A stretch of DNA of 64,000 nt, from positions 2,963,501 through 3,027,500 of the forward strand of contig NZ_CP110679.1 of the NCBI RefSeq assembly GCF_026167525.1, read 5' to 3'. The DNA comes from Sphingomonas sp. M1-B02. Lineage in GTDB: Bacteria; Pseudomonadota; Alphaproteobacteria; Sphingomonadales; Sphingomonadaceae. Positions 38,310-48,612 of the stretch are shown here, piece by piece (position 1 is the stretch's first letter; each line of letters opens with the position of its first letter). The translations under genes and the position numbers were made by a program. Under the pieces are notes generated by a model. The model searched no databases. It worked only from the letters and a program-made list of their open reading frames with translations, and was not told the origin of the DNA.

Positions 38310-40124
38310 TCAATATACCCGCTTCTTCGGCTTGATATAGTCGATGTCGTCGGTGAGCGTGTAGTCGTGGACCGGGCGGTAATCGATGCGGCTCGCGCCA
38401 TCCTTGCCGCCCCAGCCGTCGAACCAGGTGACGGTATGCTTCATCCACTCGTCGTCGTGGCGATCGGGGAAATCCTCGTGCATGTGCGCGCCGCGGCTTT
38501 CCTTGCGGTTCACCGCCGAGCGGATCGTCACCTGCGCCTGGCTCAGCAGATTGTCGAGCTCGAGCGTCTCGATCAGATCGGTGTTCCAGATCAGCGAGCG
38601 ATCGCTGACCGATACGTCCTGCATCGAGGCATAGACGCCGTCCATCAGCGCGATGCCTTCGCGCATCAGCTCGTCGGTGCGGAACACCGCGCAGTGGCGC
38701 TGCATGGTCTTCTGCATCTCGCGGCGGATCGTCGCGGTGCCGGTGCTGCCGGCGGCGTTGCGGAAATGGTCGAGCCGGCCGAGCGCCATCGCTTCGGAAT
38801 TGGCGGGCAGCGGCTTGTGCGGGGTGCCGGGCTTCAGGATTTCCTTGATGCGCAGGCCGGTGGCGCGGCCGAACACGACCAGGTCGATCAGCGAGTTCGA
38901 GCCCAGGCGGTTCGCGCCATGGACCGAGACGCAGGCCGCCTCGCCGACCGCGAACAGGCCGGGGACGACCGTGTCGGGGCCGTCGGCGCCGAGGGTGACG
39001 ACTTCGCCATGATAATTGGTCGGGATGCCGCCCATATTATAATGGACGGTCGGCACCACCGGCAGCGGCTGGCGGGTCAGGTCGACGCCCGCGAAGACCT
39101 TGCCGGTCTCGGTGATGCCGGGCAGGCGCTCGTGGAGGATCTTGGGATCGATATGGTTGAGGTGGAGGAAGATATGATCCTTCTCCTTGCCGACGCCGCG
39201 GCCCTCGCGGATTTCCATCGCCATCGAGCGTGACACCACGTCGCGGCTGGCGAGGTCCTTCGCGCTGGGCGCATAGCGCTCCATGAAGCGCTCGCCCTCG
39301 GAGTTGGTCAGGTAGCCGCCTTCGCCGCGCGCGCCCTCGGTGATCAGCACGCCGGCGCCGTAGATGCCGGTCGGGTGGAACTGGACGAACTCCATGTCCT
39401 GCAGCGGGAGGCCGGCGCGCAGCACCATCGCGTTACCGTCACCGGTGCAGGTGTGCGCCGAGGTGGCGGACTGGTAGACGCGGCCATAGCCGCCGGTCGC
39501 CAGCACGGTGGTGTGGCTGCGGAAGCGGTGGATGCTGCCATCGTCCATGCACAAGGCGATGACGCCGCGGCATTCGGGCCCGTTGGGGCCGTCTTCCATG
39601 ATCAGATCGAGCGCGAAATATTCGACGAAGAAGTCCGCGTCATATTTCAGGCTCTGCTGATAGAGCGTGTGGAGCATCGCATGGCCGGTGCGGTCGGCGG
39701 CGGCGCAGGTGCGCTGCGCGGGCGGGCCTTCGCCCATATTCTGCATCATGCCGCCGAACGGGCGCTGGTAGATCTTGCCCTCTTCGGTGCGGCTGAACGG
39801 CATGCCGGCATGTTCGAGCTCATAGACCGCGGCGGGGGCCTCGCGCGTCAGATATTCGATCGCGTCCTGATCGCCCAACCAGTCCGACCCCTTGACGGTG
39901 TCGTACATGTGCCAGGTCCAATGGTCCGCGCCCATATTGCCGAGACTCGCGGCGATGCCGCCCTGCGCCGCGACGGTGTGGCTGCGGGTCGGGAACACCT
40001 TGGTGATGCAGGCGGTCTTGAGGCCGCTCTCGGCGATACCCATCGTCGCGCGCAGGCCGGCGCCGCCGGCGCCGACGACCACGGCGTCATAGGTGTGATC
40101 GATGATCTTGTAGGCGGCGGGCAT
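38310..40124 (-). CDS. sdhA: Succinate dehydrogenase flavoprotein subunit
   Basis: 604 residues, normal for SdhA. FAD-binding [14 protein letters not shown], the covalent FAD His in [10 protein letters not shown], the active-site region [21 protein letters not shown], and [13 protein letters not shown] near the C-terminal third. It oxidises succinate to fumarate. Its ATG overlaps the sdhD stop by one base (TGATG), so sdhC-sdhD-sdhA form one unit; sdhB, normally next, is displaced by 2.4 kb. Confidence 0.98.
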   Translation of the reverse strand: MPAAYKIIDHTYDAVVVGAGGAGLRATMGIAESGLKTACITKVFPTRSHTVAAQGGIAASLGNMGADHWTWHMYDTVKGSDWLGDQDAIEYLTREAPAAVYELEHAGMPFSRTEEGKIYQRPFGGMMQNMGEGPPAQRTCAAADRTGHAMLHTLYQQSLKYDADFFVEYFALDLIMEDGPNGPECRGVIALCMDDGSIHRFRSHTTVLATGGYGRVYQSATSAHTCTGDGNAMVLRAGLPLQDMEFVQFHPTGIYGAGVLITEGARGEGGYLTNSEGERFMERYAPSAKDLASRDVVSRSMAMEIREGRGVGKEKDHIFLHLNHIDPKILHERLPGITETGKVFAGVDLTRQPLPVVPTVHYNMGGIPTNYHGEVVTLGADGPDTVVPGLFAVGEAACVSVHGANRLGSNSLIDLVVFGRATGLRIKEILKPGTPHKPLPANSEAMALGRLDHFRNAAGSTGTATIRREMQKTMQRHCAVFRTDELMREGIALMDGVYASMQDVSVSDRSLIWNTDLIETLELDNLLSQAQVTIRSAVNRKESRGAHMHEDFPDRHDDEWMKHTVTWFDGWGGKDGASRIDYRPVHDYTLTDDIDYIKPKKRVY

Positions 40125-40513
40125 CAGGCGATGGTTCCCGTGGTGAAGGCGACCTTGAGGATCGAGAAGATCGCGAGTGTGGCGACCGAGATGGTGAAAT
40201 ATTTGAGCAGGATCAGCAGCACGAAGCGCGTGTGATCATGCTGATAATCCTCGATCACCACGGTCAGGCCGTGATGGAAATGATAGCAGACGCTGACCAC
40301 CAGCAGGATCATCGGCACCGCCGCCCAGGGCTGGGCAAGCCACAGCGTCACCGTCTCATGGTCATAGGCCGGAAGCAAAGCGATCGAGAGGATCAGCCAC
40401 AGGACCAGGATCAGGTTCGATCCGGCGCTGAGCTTGTGGTGCCACCAGCCTTCGGCGCCTTCCTTGGCGGAGCCCAGCCCGCGTACTCGGCCGATTTCGG
40501 TGCCATTACCCAT
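40124..40513 (-). CDS. sdhD: Succinate dehydrogenase membrane anchor subunit
   Basis: 129 residues with three membrane segments (about 35-50, 62-80, 100-125). The conserved His of heme b ligation lies in [16 protein letters not shown], and the ubiquinone-side Tyr in EDYQHDHTR is also present. It anchors complex II and helps reduce ubiquinone. It overlaps sdhC by 8 bp and sdhA by one base. Confidence 0.95.
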   Translation of the reverse strand: MGNGTEIGRVRGLGSAKEGAEGWWHHKLSAGSNLILVLWLILSIALLPAYDHETVTLWLAQPWAAVPMILLVVSVCYHFHHGLTVVIEDYQHDHTRFVLLILLKYFTISVATLAIFSILKVAFTTGTIA

Positions 40514-40928
40514 TGCTCTTCTCCAGCAGGACGACCCAGAAGGCCGCGGTGGCGAGGACCGAAAAGACGAAGGTCGCCAGCGCGCTGCGCTTGTTGGCGC
40601 CCAGCTCGAAATTGGCGCCGGCGTCCATGAAGAAGTGGCGCACGCCCGATGCCATATGCTGGAAGAAGGACAGGCTCAGGCCGATGCCGAGGATGTAGCC
40701 GGCGATGTTGAGCGCGCCCGATTCCAGCGTGAACAGGTCGACGAAGCCGGCATAAGCCGAGGGGCCGGCAGCCAGTGCCGCGAGCCACCAGACGAACAGG
40801 AACATGCCGACCGTGGCCATCCCGCTGCCCGTCGCGCGATGGACGATCGAGACAAGCATATGCGGCCCCCATTTCCAGATCGACAGATGGGGCGACAAGG
40901 GTCGCGCTTCGTTGCGGGGGTTGGCCAA
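40506..40928 (-). CDS. sdhC: Succinate dehydrogenase cytochrome b556 subunit
   Basis: 140 residues with three membrane segments. SdhC signatures are RPLSPHLSIWKW, SIVHRATGSGM at the quinone site, and the heme ligand His in FFQHMASGVRHFFMD. The start is a TTG with AAGGA eight bases upstream (MANPRNE); the frame's ATG 18 codons earlier gives a non-homologous extension. It is the first gene of sdhCDA, 160 bp from the divergent chemoreceptor gene. Confidence 0.93.
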   Translation of the reverse strand: MANPRNEARPLSPHLSIWKWGPHMLVSIVHRATGSGMATVGMFLFVWWLAALAAGPSAYAGFVDLFTLESGALNIAGYILGIGLSLSFFQHMASGVRHFFMDAGANFELGANKRSALATFVFSVLATAAFWVVLLEKSNG

Positions 40929-41088
40929 GGACGTTCCTTTCGGGTCGAGCCGTCTCCTTAGTCCGGCGTCCGGTGGATGCAAGCCGGAACACCCGCGCGA
41001 CCCTTGGCTAACCCCGCCTTAACCAGTTGCGCGCATAGCTGCCGGCACGAGCGGCCTGCTCCCTATCCTGCCGCTCAAGGGGACAAGC

Positions 41089-42450
41089 GTGACTGTGGTA
41101 TCGAGCAACGATCAGCCTACCGGCCAGATGAGCGCGCGGATCGACGTGCGCGCGCGGCTGCGCATCTTCGATTTCGAAGGATCGCTGATCCGCTCTGGAC
41201 GCGAAGTGTGGGAAGCGCTCGAGCCCGAGATCGATGCGGTCTCCGAAGCCTATTGGCAGCAATGGCAGCGCTGTTTCGCCGAAGAGCGGGGCGAACCGGA
41301 GGATACCGGCAAGATGATCGCGCTGGGCGTGGTCTTCCTGCGCAATCGCTTTCTCGACACTGCAGGCAGTGCCTGGATCGAATCGATCGAGCGCTCGGTC
41401 GCCGCCGCTTATGCGCGCGACGTGCCGCCGATGGCGCTCCTGTCGATGATCAGCGCGAGCGATCGGGTTGCGCTCGAAGTGCTGATGCGGCGCATGGGCG
41501 CCGACGGTTCGCGCCTTCCCGGCCAGATCGACACGCTGATGCGGCTGTCGGCGCTCGAGAGCGACATCACGGTCGAAATCTACAACATGTATCGCGAGCA
41601 TAGCTCGCAGACTGCGCGCGACCGGCTCGCGACCGATTTCCGCGATTCGATCGGGGCCACCGTCGAGCGGGCGTCGCGCGAAGGCGACCAGCTGCGCGTC
41701 CAGGCAGTCCGCACCTCAGCTTCGGCGCGGGGGATGTTGGGCAAGGCGAGCGAAGTCGCGGCGGCGGCCGAACAGTCCGCAGTGGCGATGCGCGAGGCGG
41801 CGCAGACCGCGGCGGGGCTGATCCGGGCGATCGAGGATGCCCGCACCGAAGTCGAGGCCGCGGCGGACATCGCCACGCGTGCTTCGGGGCAGGCGGGCGC
41901 GGCGGTCGGCATGTCCGAGACGCTGTCCGACCACGCCAAGTCGATCGAATCGATCCTGGGGCTGATCCGCGACATTGCCGGGCAGACGAACCTCCTCGCG
42001 CTCAACGCGACGATCGAGGCGGCGCGCGCCGGCGACGCGGGGCGTGGCTTCGCCGTCGTCGCGCAGGAAGTGAAGAGCCTTGCCAACCAGACCGCGCGGG
42101 CGACCGACGATATCGCCGCCAAGATCGCCGCGATCCAGTCGGCGACCAAATCCACGGTCGAGACCAATGCCTCGATCCGCTCGACCGTCAGCGAGGTCCA
42201 GGAAAGCGCGAACCGCATCCGCAGCGCAATGGAGATCCAGGCGCAGACGGTGACGGCGATCACCGCCGCGGTGGACGAGACCGCGCTCGCTGCCGATTCG
42301 ATGTCGGCGACGATCGGCACGATCCGCGAGGATACCGAGGCGGTGGCATCGGAAATCGATCGGGTGGGCCAGGGCTTCACCGCGCTGGAAAGCCAGCTTG
42401 ATAACTTGAAGGGCAGTGCCAGCGACTTCATTGCGAAAGTCGCGGCGTAG
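41089..42450 (+). CDS. Soluble globin-like chemoreceptor (methyl-accepting protein), first copy
   Basis: 453 residues, no membrane segment. The N-terminal ~165 residues resemble the globin-like sensor of globin-coupled chemoreceptors ([22 protein letters not shown]), followed by a methyl-accepting signalling domain whose tip is [37 protein letters not shown]. Notably, no histidine occurs in the first ~165 residues, so the usual proximal heme ligand is missing; the aligned position holds a Ser. The start is a GTG preceded by AAGGGGAC. The signalling domain is nearly identical to that of the next gene. The real input may not be oxygen. Confidence 0.88.
   Translation: MTVVSSNDQPTGQMSARIDVRARLRIFDFEGSLIRSGREVWEALEPEIDAVSEAYWQQWQRCFAEERGEPEDTGKMIALGVVFLRNRFLDTAGSAWIESIERSVAAAYARDVPPMALLSMISASDRVALEVLMRRMGADGSRLPGQIDTLMRLSALESDITVEIYNMYREHSSQTARDRLATDFRDSIGATVERASREGDQLRVQAVRTSASARGMLGKASEVAAAAEQSAVAMREAAQTAAGLIRAIEDARTEVEAAADIATRASGQAGAAVGMSETLSDHAKSIESILGLIRDIAGQTNLLALNATIEAARAGDAGRGFAVVAQEVKSLANQTARATDDIAAKIAAIQSATKSTVETNASIRSTVSEVQESANRIRSAMEIQAQTVTAITAAVDETALAADSMSATIGTIREDTEAVASEIDRVGQGFTALESQLDNLKGSASDFIAKVAA
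41725..42336 (+). repeat. 612-bp direct repeat, copy 1 (MCP signalling domain)
   Basis: This 612-bp segment encoding the signalling domain aligns with 43091-43702 without any gap (offset 1366 bp) at very high identity, with long stretches exactly the same. Flanking sensor domains are unrelated at the DNA level, so the repeat is a recent duplication or is kept uniform by gene conversion. Confidence 0.92.
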
Positions 42451-42460
42451 GAGAGATGCC

Positions 42461-43816
42461 TTGGAGGAAATGACACGCATCGCCGCCGATCCGCGCGCAC
42501 TCGTCGGGGATCTTTCCCATTATGACTGGGACGGCGCGATTGCGCGCCACTGTTCTGAGATCGCCGAACTGCTCGCCGCCGAGCATCCCCGCATTTCGGG
42601 CGCGTTCTGGACGCACTTCCTGGGCCTGCCGGCGATGGAGAAGCTGCGCCCCAATTTCGACGAGGAGCGTATCGCCGCCGTCCAGGGGATGAGTGCGCGC
42701 TATAGCCAGATCCGCTACGAAAAGCCGTTCAGCGACGAGTGGATCCAGATGGCGGTTTTCCACGCCGACTATGCGTTCCGGATGCGCGTGCCGGGGACTG
42801 CTCTGATCTCGGGCTTTGCCGCGACGCAGAGCGTCGTGATGGAAATATTGGCCGAGAAAATGCCTGGCGACACCGATCGGCTGCGGTGCCTGTGCGACGT
42901 GGTCAACCGTATCGGGCTGGTCGAGACCGACCTGATGGCCCGGCATATCGGCTCGAAGAGCGCCGAGCGTGGCATGACCAAGCGCAAGGAACGGTCGGAC
43001 GCGTTCCGCGAGACGATCTCGCAATCGATTACCAGCGCGACCGAGGCAGGGAACCGCATCCGAGTCCAGGCGCAGGGGGCATCGAGCTCGGCGCGGGGGA
43101 TGTTGGGCAAGGCCAGCGAAGTCGCGGCGGCGGCCGAACAGTCCGCAGTGGCGATGCGCGAGGCGGCGCAGACCGCGGCGGGGCTGATCCGGGCGATCGA
43201 GGATGCCCGCACCGAAGTCGAGGCTGCCGCTGACATCGCCACGCGTGCTTCGGGGCAGGCGGGCGCGGCGGTCGGCATGTCCGAGACGCTGTCCGACCAT
43301 GCCAAGTCGATCGAATCGATCCTGGGGCTGATCCGCGACATTGCCGGGCAGACGAACCTGCTCGCGCTCAACGCGACGATCGAGGCGGCGCGCGCCGGCG
43401 ACGCGGGGCGTGGCTTCGCCGTCGTCGCGCAGGAAGTGAAGAGCCTCGCCAACCAGACCGCGCGGGCGACCGACGATATCGCCGCCAAGATCGCCGCGAT
43501 CCAGTCGGCGACGCGCAGTACGGTCGACACCAACGCCTCGATCCGCTCGACGGTGGACGAGGTTCAGGAATCGGCGCAGCGCATCCGCAGCGCAATGGAG
43601 ATCCAGGCGCAGACGGTGACCGCGATCACCGCCGCGGTGGACGAGACCGCGCTTGCGGCCGATTCGATGTCGGCGACGATCGGTGCGATCCGCGAGGATA
43701 CCAAGACCGTGACGAGCGAGATCGACACGCTCCAGCGCGATGTCGCCGAAGTCGACGATCGGCTCCACCAGTTGCGCGACGCCGCAGAGACTTTCTCCCA
43801 CTCCGCCGCCGCCTGA
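42461..43816 (+). CDS. Soluble globin-like chemoreceptor (methyl-accepting protein), second copy
   Basis: 451 residues. The N-terminal sensor ([51 protein letters not shown]) looks like a globin-coupled domain and, unlike its neighbour, retains a candidate proximal His (FHADYAF). A nearly identical signalling domain follows. No membrane segment, so it is cytosolic, probably signalling to CheA/CheW complexes; none of those genes is here. I prefer the TTG at 42461 (GGAGAG five bases upstream); the ATG at 42470 has its GGAGG only 2 bp upstream. It follows copy 1 with a 10-bp gap. Confidence 0.88.
   Translation: MEEMTRIAADPRALVGDLSHYDWDGAIARHCSEIAELLAAEHPRISGAFWTHFLGLPAMEKLRPNFDEERIAAVQGMSARYSQIRYEKPFSDEWIQMAVFHADYAFRMRVPGTALISGFAATQSVVMEILAEKMPGDTDRLRCLCDVVNRIGLVETDLMARHIGSKSAERGMTKRKERSDAFRETISQSITSATEAGNRIRVQAQGASSSARGMLGKASEVAAAAEQSAVAMREAAQTAAGLIRAIEDARTEVEAAADIATRASGQAGAAVGMSETLSDHAKSIESILGLIRDIAGQTNLLALNATIEAARAGDAGRGFAVVAQEVKSLANQTARATDDIAAKIAAIQSATRSTVDTNASIRSTVDEVQESAQRIRSAMEIQAQTVTAITAAVDETALAADSMSATIGAIREDTKTVTSEIDTLQRDVAEVDDRLHQLRDAAETFSHSAAA
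43091..43702 (+). repeat. 612-bp direct repeat, copy 2 (MCP signalling domain)
   Basis: Second copy of the segment at 41725-42336, gap-free alignment. Substitutions cluster near the 3' end (for example around the region encoding ATKSTVET versus ATRSTVDT). Confidence 0.92.
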
Positions 43817-43854
43817 CGCTTCCGCCTCTCCGGGGTTCGGGCTAGGGGCGAGGG

Positions 43855-44553
43855 ATGACCAACATTCTTCTCACCGGCAGCAGCCGGGGCATCGGCGCCG
43901 CGATCGCGACCAGTCTAACCGGCGAAGGCCTACGGCTCGTGGGGCAAGGCACGCGCAGCGGGATCGCCTCCGACTTCGCCGATCCGGCCGCACCGCAAGC
44001 GTTGTGGACGCAGGCGCTGGACGCGCTCGACGGGCGCATCGACGTGCTGGTCAACAATGCCGGGGTGTTCGAAGCGACGCCCCTCGATCTCGATCATGAC
44101 GATTGGGTCGCGGGCTGGGAGCGGACCATGCGGATCAACCTCACCGCCTCGGCCGAGTTGTGCCGGCTGGCGGTGCGCCACTGGCAGGCCGAGGGACGGC
44201 CGGGCCGGATCGTCAACGTCGCGAGCCGCGCCGCCTATCGCGGCGATTCTCCCGCGCACTGGCATTATGCCGCGTCCAAGGCGGGGATGGTGGCCATGAC
44301 CAAGACGATCGCGCGTGCCTATGCCAGCCAGGGCATCCTCGCCTTCGCGATCTGCCCCGGTTTCACGATGACGGGCATGGCCGAGGATTATCTGGCGAGC
44401 CGTGGCGGCGACAAGTTGCTCGCGGATATTCCGCTGGGGCGCGTCGCCGATCCGGAGGAAGTCGCGGTGCTCGCGCGCTTCTGCGCGCTCGAGGCGCCGG
44501 CGTCGATGACGGGCGCAGTGCTCGACATCAACGGGGCGAGCTATGTCCGCTGA
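43855..44553 (+). CDS. SDR-family oxidoreductase
   Basis: 232 residues of the short-chain dehydrogenase family. NAD(P)-binding TGSSRGIGAAIAT, the NNAG motif in VNNAGVF, and the catalytic triad-type pattern: Ser in NVASRAA, Tyr and Lys in HYAASKAGM. The substrate is unknown. It overlaps prmA by 11 bp, so the two are co-translated. It is 38 bp after the second chemoreceptor. Confidence 0.9.
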   Translation: MTNILLTGSSRGIGAAIATSLTGEGLRLVGQGTRSGIASDFADPAAPQALWTQALDALDGRIDVLVNNAGVFEATPLDLDHDDWVAGWERTMRINLTASAELCRLAVRHWQAEGRPGRIVNVASRAAYRGDSPAHWHYAASKAGMVAMTKTIARAYASQGILAFAICPGFTMTGMAEDYLASRGGDKLLADIPLGRVADPEEVAVLARFCALEAPASMTGAVLDINGASYVR

Positions 44554-45529
44554 GCGTCCGCCAGCGCCAGCGTCCGGCGGCGCGACCAACGAGAAAGCGG
44601 TCGACAGCTGGAAGACGAGTTTCCCCTGCACGCGCGCCGAGGCCGAGGCGATCGACGCAAGCGAGTTGGCGATCGACGCGGTGCTGATGACGACAGAGGA
44701 AGTCGAGGACGATGTCGAGCATTGGCGGCTCGACGCCTATAGCGAGGACGAGCCCGACGCGGCGATGATCGCGGTGCTGCGAACCCTGGTGCCGAGCGCT
44801 GCCGCGATCGAGCCGCTGATCGAGCCGCTGAGCCCTGAGGATTGGGTTACGATGAGCCAGCAGGGGCTCGAGCCGATCCGGGAGGGGCGCTTCGTGGTGC
44901 ACACCAGCGCGCATCCGGTGGCGGCCGAGGCGGGGAAGCGCGCCTTCCTGATCGACGCGGGCCGCGCCTTCGGCACCGGGCATCATGCCACGACCTCGGG
45001 CTGCCTGGCGATGCTGGACGGGATGGCCGTGCGCGATTTTGCGAATATCATCGATATCGGCACGGGCACCGGCGTGCTGGCCTTCGCCGCGGCCCATCTG
45101 TGGCCGGACGCAGCGGTGATGGCGACCGACATCGACGCGATGGCGGTGGAAGTCACGCGCGAAAATGCCGCGCTGAACGGGGTCGAGGGCATCGCGCTGA
45201 TCGTCGCGGACGGTGCGCTCGAGGCCGGGATTACCGCCCGCGCGCCCTATGACCTGCTGATCGCCAATATCCTGGCCGGGCCGCTGGTATCGATGGCGCC
45301 GGAGATCGCGGCGATCGCGGATCGCGAAGCCACCATCCTGCTCGCCGGCTTGCTCGAGACCCAGCGCGAACAGGTCGTCACGGCCTTTGCGGCATGCGGC
45401 TGCACGCTGGAGACGATGGACCGGCGCGGCGACTGGACGATCCTGCGGCTCGCTGCAGGCGCCGAGCGCTTCGTGCCCGCGTCGCCGCCCGATCCCAAGG
45501 GCCGCGACGGTTGGGCGCTGGATATCTAA
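44543..45529 (+). CDS. prmA: Ribosomal protein L11 methyltransferase
   Basis: 328 residues. The C-terminal class I methyltransferase domain has FGTGHHATTSGCL, the PrmA-type SAM motif IDIGTGTGVLAFAAA and the NPF-like ANILAGPLV. PrmA trimethylates ribosomal protein L11. It starts 11 bp inside the SDR gene and converges on phhA with a 7-bp gap. Confidence 0.93.
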   Translation: MSAERPPAPASGGATNEKAVDSWKTSFPCTRAEAEAIDASELAIDAVLMTTEEVEDDVEHWRLDAYSEDEPDAAMIAVLRTLVPSAAAIEPLIEPLSPEDWVTMSQQGLEPIREGRFVVHTSAHPVAAEAGKRAFLIDAGRAFGTGHHATTSGCLAMLDGMAVRDFANIIDIGTGTGVLAFAAAHLWPDAAVMATDIDAMAVEVTRENAALNGVEGIALIVADGALEAGITARAPYDLLIANILAGPLVSMAPEIAAIADREATILLAGLLETQREQVVTAFAACGCTLETMDRRGDWTILRLAAGAERFVPASPPDPKGRDGWALDI

Positions 45530-45536
45530 CGGTCCG

Positions 45537-46403
45537 TCAAACCTTCGCCTCGGCATATTCCTGCGTGCCGCGCGTGATCATCACATCCTCGGGCAAGATC
45601 GTCCCAACCGGCACGTCCGGCTGCGCGAGGAGCGTGCCGTAGAGCGGCGCGAAATCCGTCTCCAGCGTCAGCCGCAACAACTCGTCGAAGCTGGGGATCA
45701 CGAAATAATTCTGCTGGAAATCGTCGATCCGATACTCGGTGCGCATCACCCGCTCGAGATCGAAGCGGATCCGGTTCGGACTCGGATCCTCCAGCGCGAA
45801 GCGCGTTTCGGCGAAGCTGGAGACGATGCCCGAGCCATAGATGCGCAGATTGCCCGCTTCCTCGACCAGCCCGAATTCGACGGTGTACCAGTAAAGCCGC
45901 CCGAACTGCTTGAGAGCGCCCAGTTCGAGCGCGCGATTGCCGCCGCGGCCATAGGCTTCGAGATAGTCGGCGAAGACCGGATCGGCGAGCATCGGCACAT
46001 GGCCGAACACGTCGTGGAAGACGTCGGGCTCCTGGATGTAATCGAGCTGATCGGGGCGACGGATGAAATTGCCCGCGACGAAGCGGCGATTGGCCATATG
46101 ATCGAAGAAGACGTCGTCGGGGACGAGCCCGGGGACCGCGATCACCTGCCAGCCGGTCAGCTTCATCAGCCGCTCGGACAATTCCTCGAAATGGGGGATG
46201 CCGCCGTCGGACAGGCGCAGCGCGTCGAGCCCCTTGAGATAGGCCTCCGACGCGCGCCCGGGCAGGAGCTTCGCCTGCCGCGCGAACAGCCGGTCCCAGG
46301 TGGCATGCTCCTCGGGCGTGTAGGCGTCCCAATTCTGCGGTATCGTCCAGTCGGCCGACGCGCCCTCGGGCGGGCGATCCAGCACATGCGTATCTTCTGC
46401 CAT
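45537..46403 (-). CDS. phhA: Phenylalanine 4-monooxygenase
   Basis: 288 residues of the aromatic amino acid hydroxylase family. The Fe(II) ligands His130 and His135 in DVFHDVFGHVPML, and Glu176 in YWYTVEFGL, are all visible. It makes tyrosine from phenylalanine using tetrahydropterin and oxygen. I use the ATG at 46403; an ATG four codons upstream is also possible, neither with a clear Shine-Dalgarno sequence. It is divergent from a lipase-like gene. Confidence 0.96.
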   Translation of the reverse strand: MAEDTHVLDRPPEGASADWTIPQNWDAYTPEEHATWDRLFARQAKLLPGRASEAYLKGLDALRLSDGGIPHFEELSERLMKLTGWQVIAVPGLVPDDVFFDHMANRRFVAGNFIRRPDQLDYIQEPDVFHDVFGHVPMLADPVFADYLEAYGRGGNRALELGALKQFGRLYWYTVEFGLVEEAGNLRIYGSGIVSSFAETRFALEDPSPNRIRFDLERVMRTEYRIDDFQQNYFVIPSFDELLRLTLETDFAPLYGTLLAQPDVPVGTILPEDVMITRGTQEYAEAKV

Positions 46404-46503
46404 GTCCGAGAGCATAGCATGCCGCAGGCCCGTAACAAATGAGACCGATTGTTCGGCGTCGGATAGTCTGGCTACTTATCCGCTCACGGTTTGGAGCGCT
46501 GCA

Positions 46504-47244
46504 ATGGCATTAGTCCCGCGGGGACGCGCGGAGCCGCCGCCCAGGCTGGCAGTGGCGCGCGAGTGGCCACGGGCCTTCTGGACGCTGGCGCGGCTGGGTC
46601 TGGGCTGGAGCGATCTCCAGAAGTTGCCGCGCGGCGACGGGCGACCGGTGCTGCTGCTGCCCGGGCTGTTCAACAGCGACCGATCGAACCTGGCGATGCG
46701 GGCATTGCTGATCCGGCTCGGCTATCGCGCGTTCGGATGGGAGCTGGGGCGCAATTTCGGCGCACGCACGGTCGGCGTCGAGGCCGAGCGGCTGTTCGCG
46801 CGCGTGGCGGCGATTCATGCCGAGACGGGCGAAAAGGTGACGCTGATCGGCGTTTCCCTCGGCGGGATCATGGCGCGGCTGGCGGCGCACCGGCATCCCG
46901 AGATGGTGCGCGAAGTCATTACCGTCAGCGCGCCCTTTGCCGGGCCGCCGACCGCGACCAACGTCTGGCGGCAGTTCGAATGGCTGACCGGCGAGAAGAT
47001 AGGCGATCCGGCGGTGGTCGCGCGGCTGGAGGAAGCGGCCCGACCGTTGCCGGTGCCGGCCACGGCGATCTGGAGCCGAAGCGACGGGCTGGTCAACGGC
47101 CTCATCTGCCGCGAGGAAGACGGCCCGCAGGCGCGCGCGATTGAAGTCAGCAGCAGCCATCTGTTCGTGCAGATGAAGCCCGAAGTGCTGCGGGCGGTAG
47201 CGTGCGTCCTGGCGGGTCAGTCGCCGTCGGGGCCGGCGCGATAG
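46504..47244 (+). CDS. Alpha/beta hydrolase, lipase-like
   Basis: 246 residues. The nucleophile elbow GVSLGGIMARLAA, an acid residue near SRSDGLVNG, and the C-terminal His in SSSHLFVQMKP give a complete Ser-Asp-His arrangement, as in esterase/lipase proteins with an LLLPGLFNSD oxyanion loop. No signal peptide. I use the ATG at 46504; the upstream part of the frame covers the phhA promoter. Its last 28 bp overlap, tail-to-tail, the small lipoprotein gene on the other strand. Confidence 0.85.
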   Translation: MALVPRGRAEPPPRLAVAREWPRAFWTLARLGLGWSDLQKLPRGDGRPVLLLPGLFNSDRSNLAMRALLIRLGYRAFGWELGRNFGARTVGVEAERLFARVAAIHAETGEKVTLIGVSLGGIMARLAAHRHPEMVREVITVSAPFAGPPTATNVWRQFEWLTGEKIGDPAVVARLEEAARPLPVPATAIWSRSDGLVNGLICREEDGPQARAIEVSSSHLFVQMKPEVLRAVACVLAGQSPSGPAR

Positions 47245-47504
47245 CCGTCATAGGCTTCGCATTTATGGGGGTTCTTGCGGCATTCCTTGTCGCGCTTCTT
47301 GCGCTCCTTGCCCTCGCGCGCTTCCCGCTCGCGCATCTTGCGGCCGTAATTGCGGTCCGATTCTTCCTGGCTGGTGGTCGACCAGTCGACGACCTGCCCC
47401 GTCGCCCGCACCGGCAAGGTGGCGACATCGACGATCGTCTTGGCGATGCAGCCGCCCGAGAGCAGAGGCAGCCCTGCGGCGGCGAGGATCAACAATCTAC
47501 GCAT
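47217..47504 (-). CDS. Small lipoprotein of unknown function
   Basis: 95 residues. A signal peptide with a lipobox LLSGGC gives a lipidated Cys after about 19 residues. The mature part is very rich in charged residues (RKMREREAREGKERKKRDKECRK). I use the inner ATG (MRRLLILAAA), preceded by AAGAGG; a start 5 codons upstream is possible. It begins 11 bp after the GDPD gene on the same strand. Similar small basic-acidic lipoproteins occur in sphingomonads without known function. Confidence 0.72.
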   Translation of the reverse strand: MRRLLILAAAGLPLLSGGCIAKTIVDVATLPVRATGQVVDWSTTSQEESDRNYGRKMREREAREGKERKKRDKECRKNPHKCEAYDGYRAGPDGD

Positions 47505-47515
47505 GGGAAACCTCT

Positions 47516-48589
47516 TCATGGTGCGGGCCGGGCCGAAGTCGAAGCGCGCGCGGTCGCCCCGATATGGGGGAAATCGGTGAAAAATCCGTCGACGCCGAGG
47601 GCGAGGAAGAAGCCGATCTCGTCGGCGATCCGGCCATGATCGGCGAGGCTGCCGGCGCTGCGAAAGGCGGGGGTCAGAAAGAAATTCTCGGCGCGGAAGG
47701 TCCAGGGGTGGACCTTCAGCCCGGCGGCATGCGCATCGGCCACGAGCGGGGTTGCACTGCCCGATGCGGGCAGGATCATCGCCCGTTCGGGGCCGATGCC
47801 CGCTGCGTAGGTGGCGATCGCCTTCAGTCCTTCGGGCGTTGCCATGGCGGCATAGGTCGGCGTCGCGCCGTCGGCCGGGCCGCCGCTCGCGCTGAGCAAT
47901 TGGATGAGCGGTACGCGCGTCATGGAGTGGAGCTGCTTCAGATTGGCGACTTCGAACGACTGGATAAAGACCGGCGCGTCGGCGCGGTCCCAGCCCGCAG
48001 TCTTGAGCGCGGCGACGAGGCGCGCTTCAAGCGGCAGGCCGATCGTGGCGAAATAGGTGGGATGCTTGGTCTCGGGATAGATGCCGATCGTGCGGCCGGT
48101 TTCCTGCGACGCGCGCTTGGCGAGCGCGATGATCTCCTCCAACGTCGGAATCTCTGCCTGGCCGTCATAGCGCATGTTGCCCGGGCGGAACTGCGGCAGC
48201 CGCTCCTTGGCGCGCAGGGTCTTCAGCTCGGCTAGGGTGAAATCCTCGGTGAACCAGCCGGTCGTGGCGATGCCGTCGATCGTCTTGCTCGTCTTGCGAT
48301 CCGCAAATTCGGGATGCGCGGCGACGTCGGTCGTGCCGGAAATCTCATTCTCGTGCCGCGCGACCAGCGCACCGTCTTTGGTCGGAACCAGATCGGGCTC
48401 GATAAAGTCCGCGCCCTGTTCGATCGCAAGCTCATAGGCGAGCAACGTATGTTCGGGGCGCTCGCCGCTGGCGCCGCGATGGGCGATGAGGATCGGCTGG
48501 GCGGTCACCCCGCGATCCTGCACCGCCGCGCACCCCTGCGCCAGCAGTAGTGCGGCCAACAGTATCGATCTCGCCACGAAACTTTCCAT
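47516..48589 (-). CDS. Glycerophosphodiester phosphodiesterase lipoprotein (GlpQ-like)
   Basis: 357 residues. A lipobox LLLAQGC near residue 20 suggests a lipid-anchored periplasmic enzyme. The GDPD core is clear: IAHRGASGERPEHTLLAYE with catalytic His-Arg, ADFIEPDLVPTKDGALVARHE with the metal ligands, and PETKHPTY. It hydrolyses glycerophosphodiesters to glycerol-3-phosphate and an alcohol. It is divergent from the XdhC gene (24 bp between), which is unusually tight. Confidence 0.9.
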   Translation of the reverse strand: MESFVARSILLAALLLAQGCAAVQDRGVTAQPILIAHRGASGERPEHTLLAYELAIEQGADFIEPDLVPTKDGALVARHENEISGTTDVAAHPEFADRKTSKTIDGIATTGWFTEDFTLAELKTLRAKERLPQFRPGNMRYDGQAEIPTLEEIIALAKRASQETGRTIGIYPETKHPTYFATIGLPLEARLVAALKTAGWDRADAPVFIQSFEVANLKQLHSMTRVPLIQLLSASGGPADGATPTYAAMATPEGLKAIATYAAGIGPERAMILPASGSATPLVADAHAAGLKVHPWTFRAENFFLTPAFRSAGSLADHGRIADEIGFFLALGVDGFFTDFPHIGATARASTSARPAP

Positions 48590-48612
48590 TGGCTACGCGT
48601 TAGGCAGCGGAT

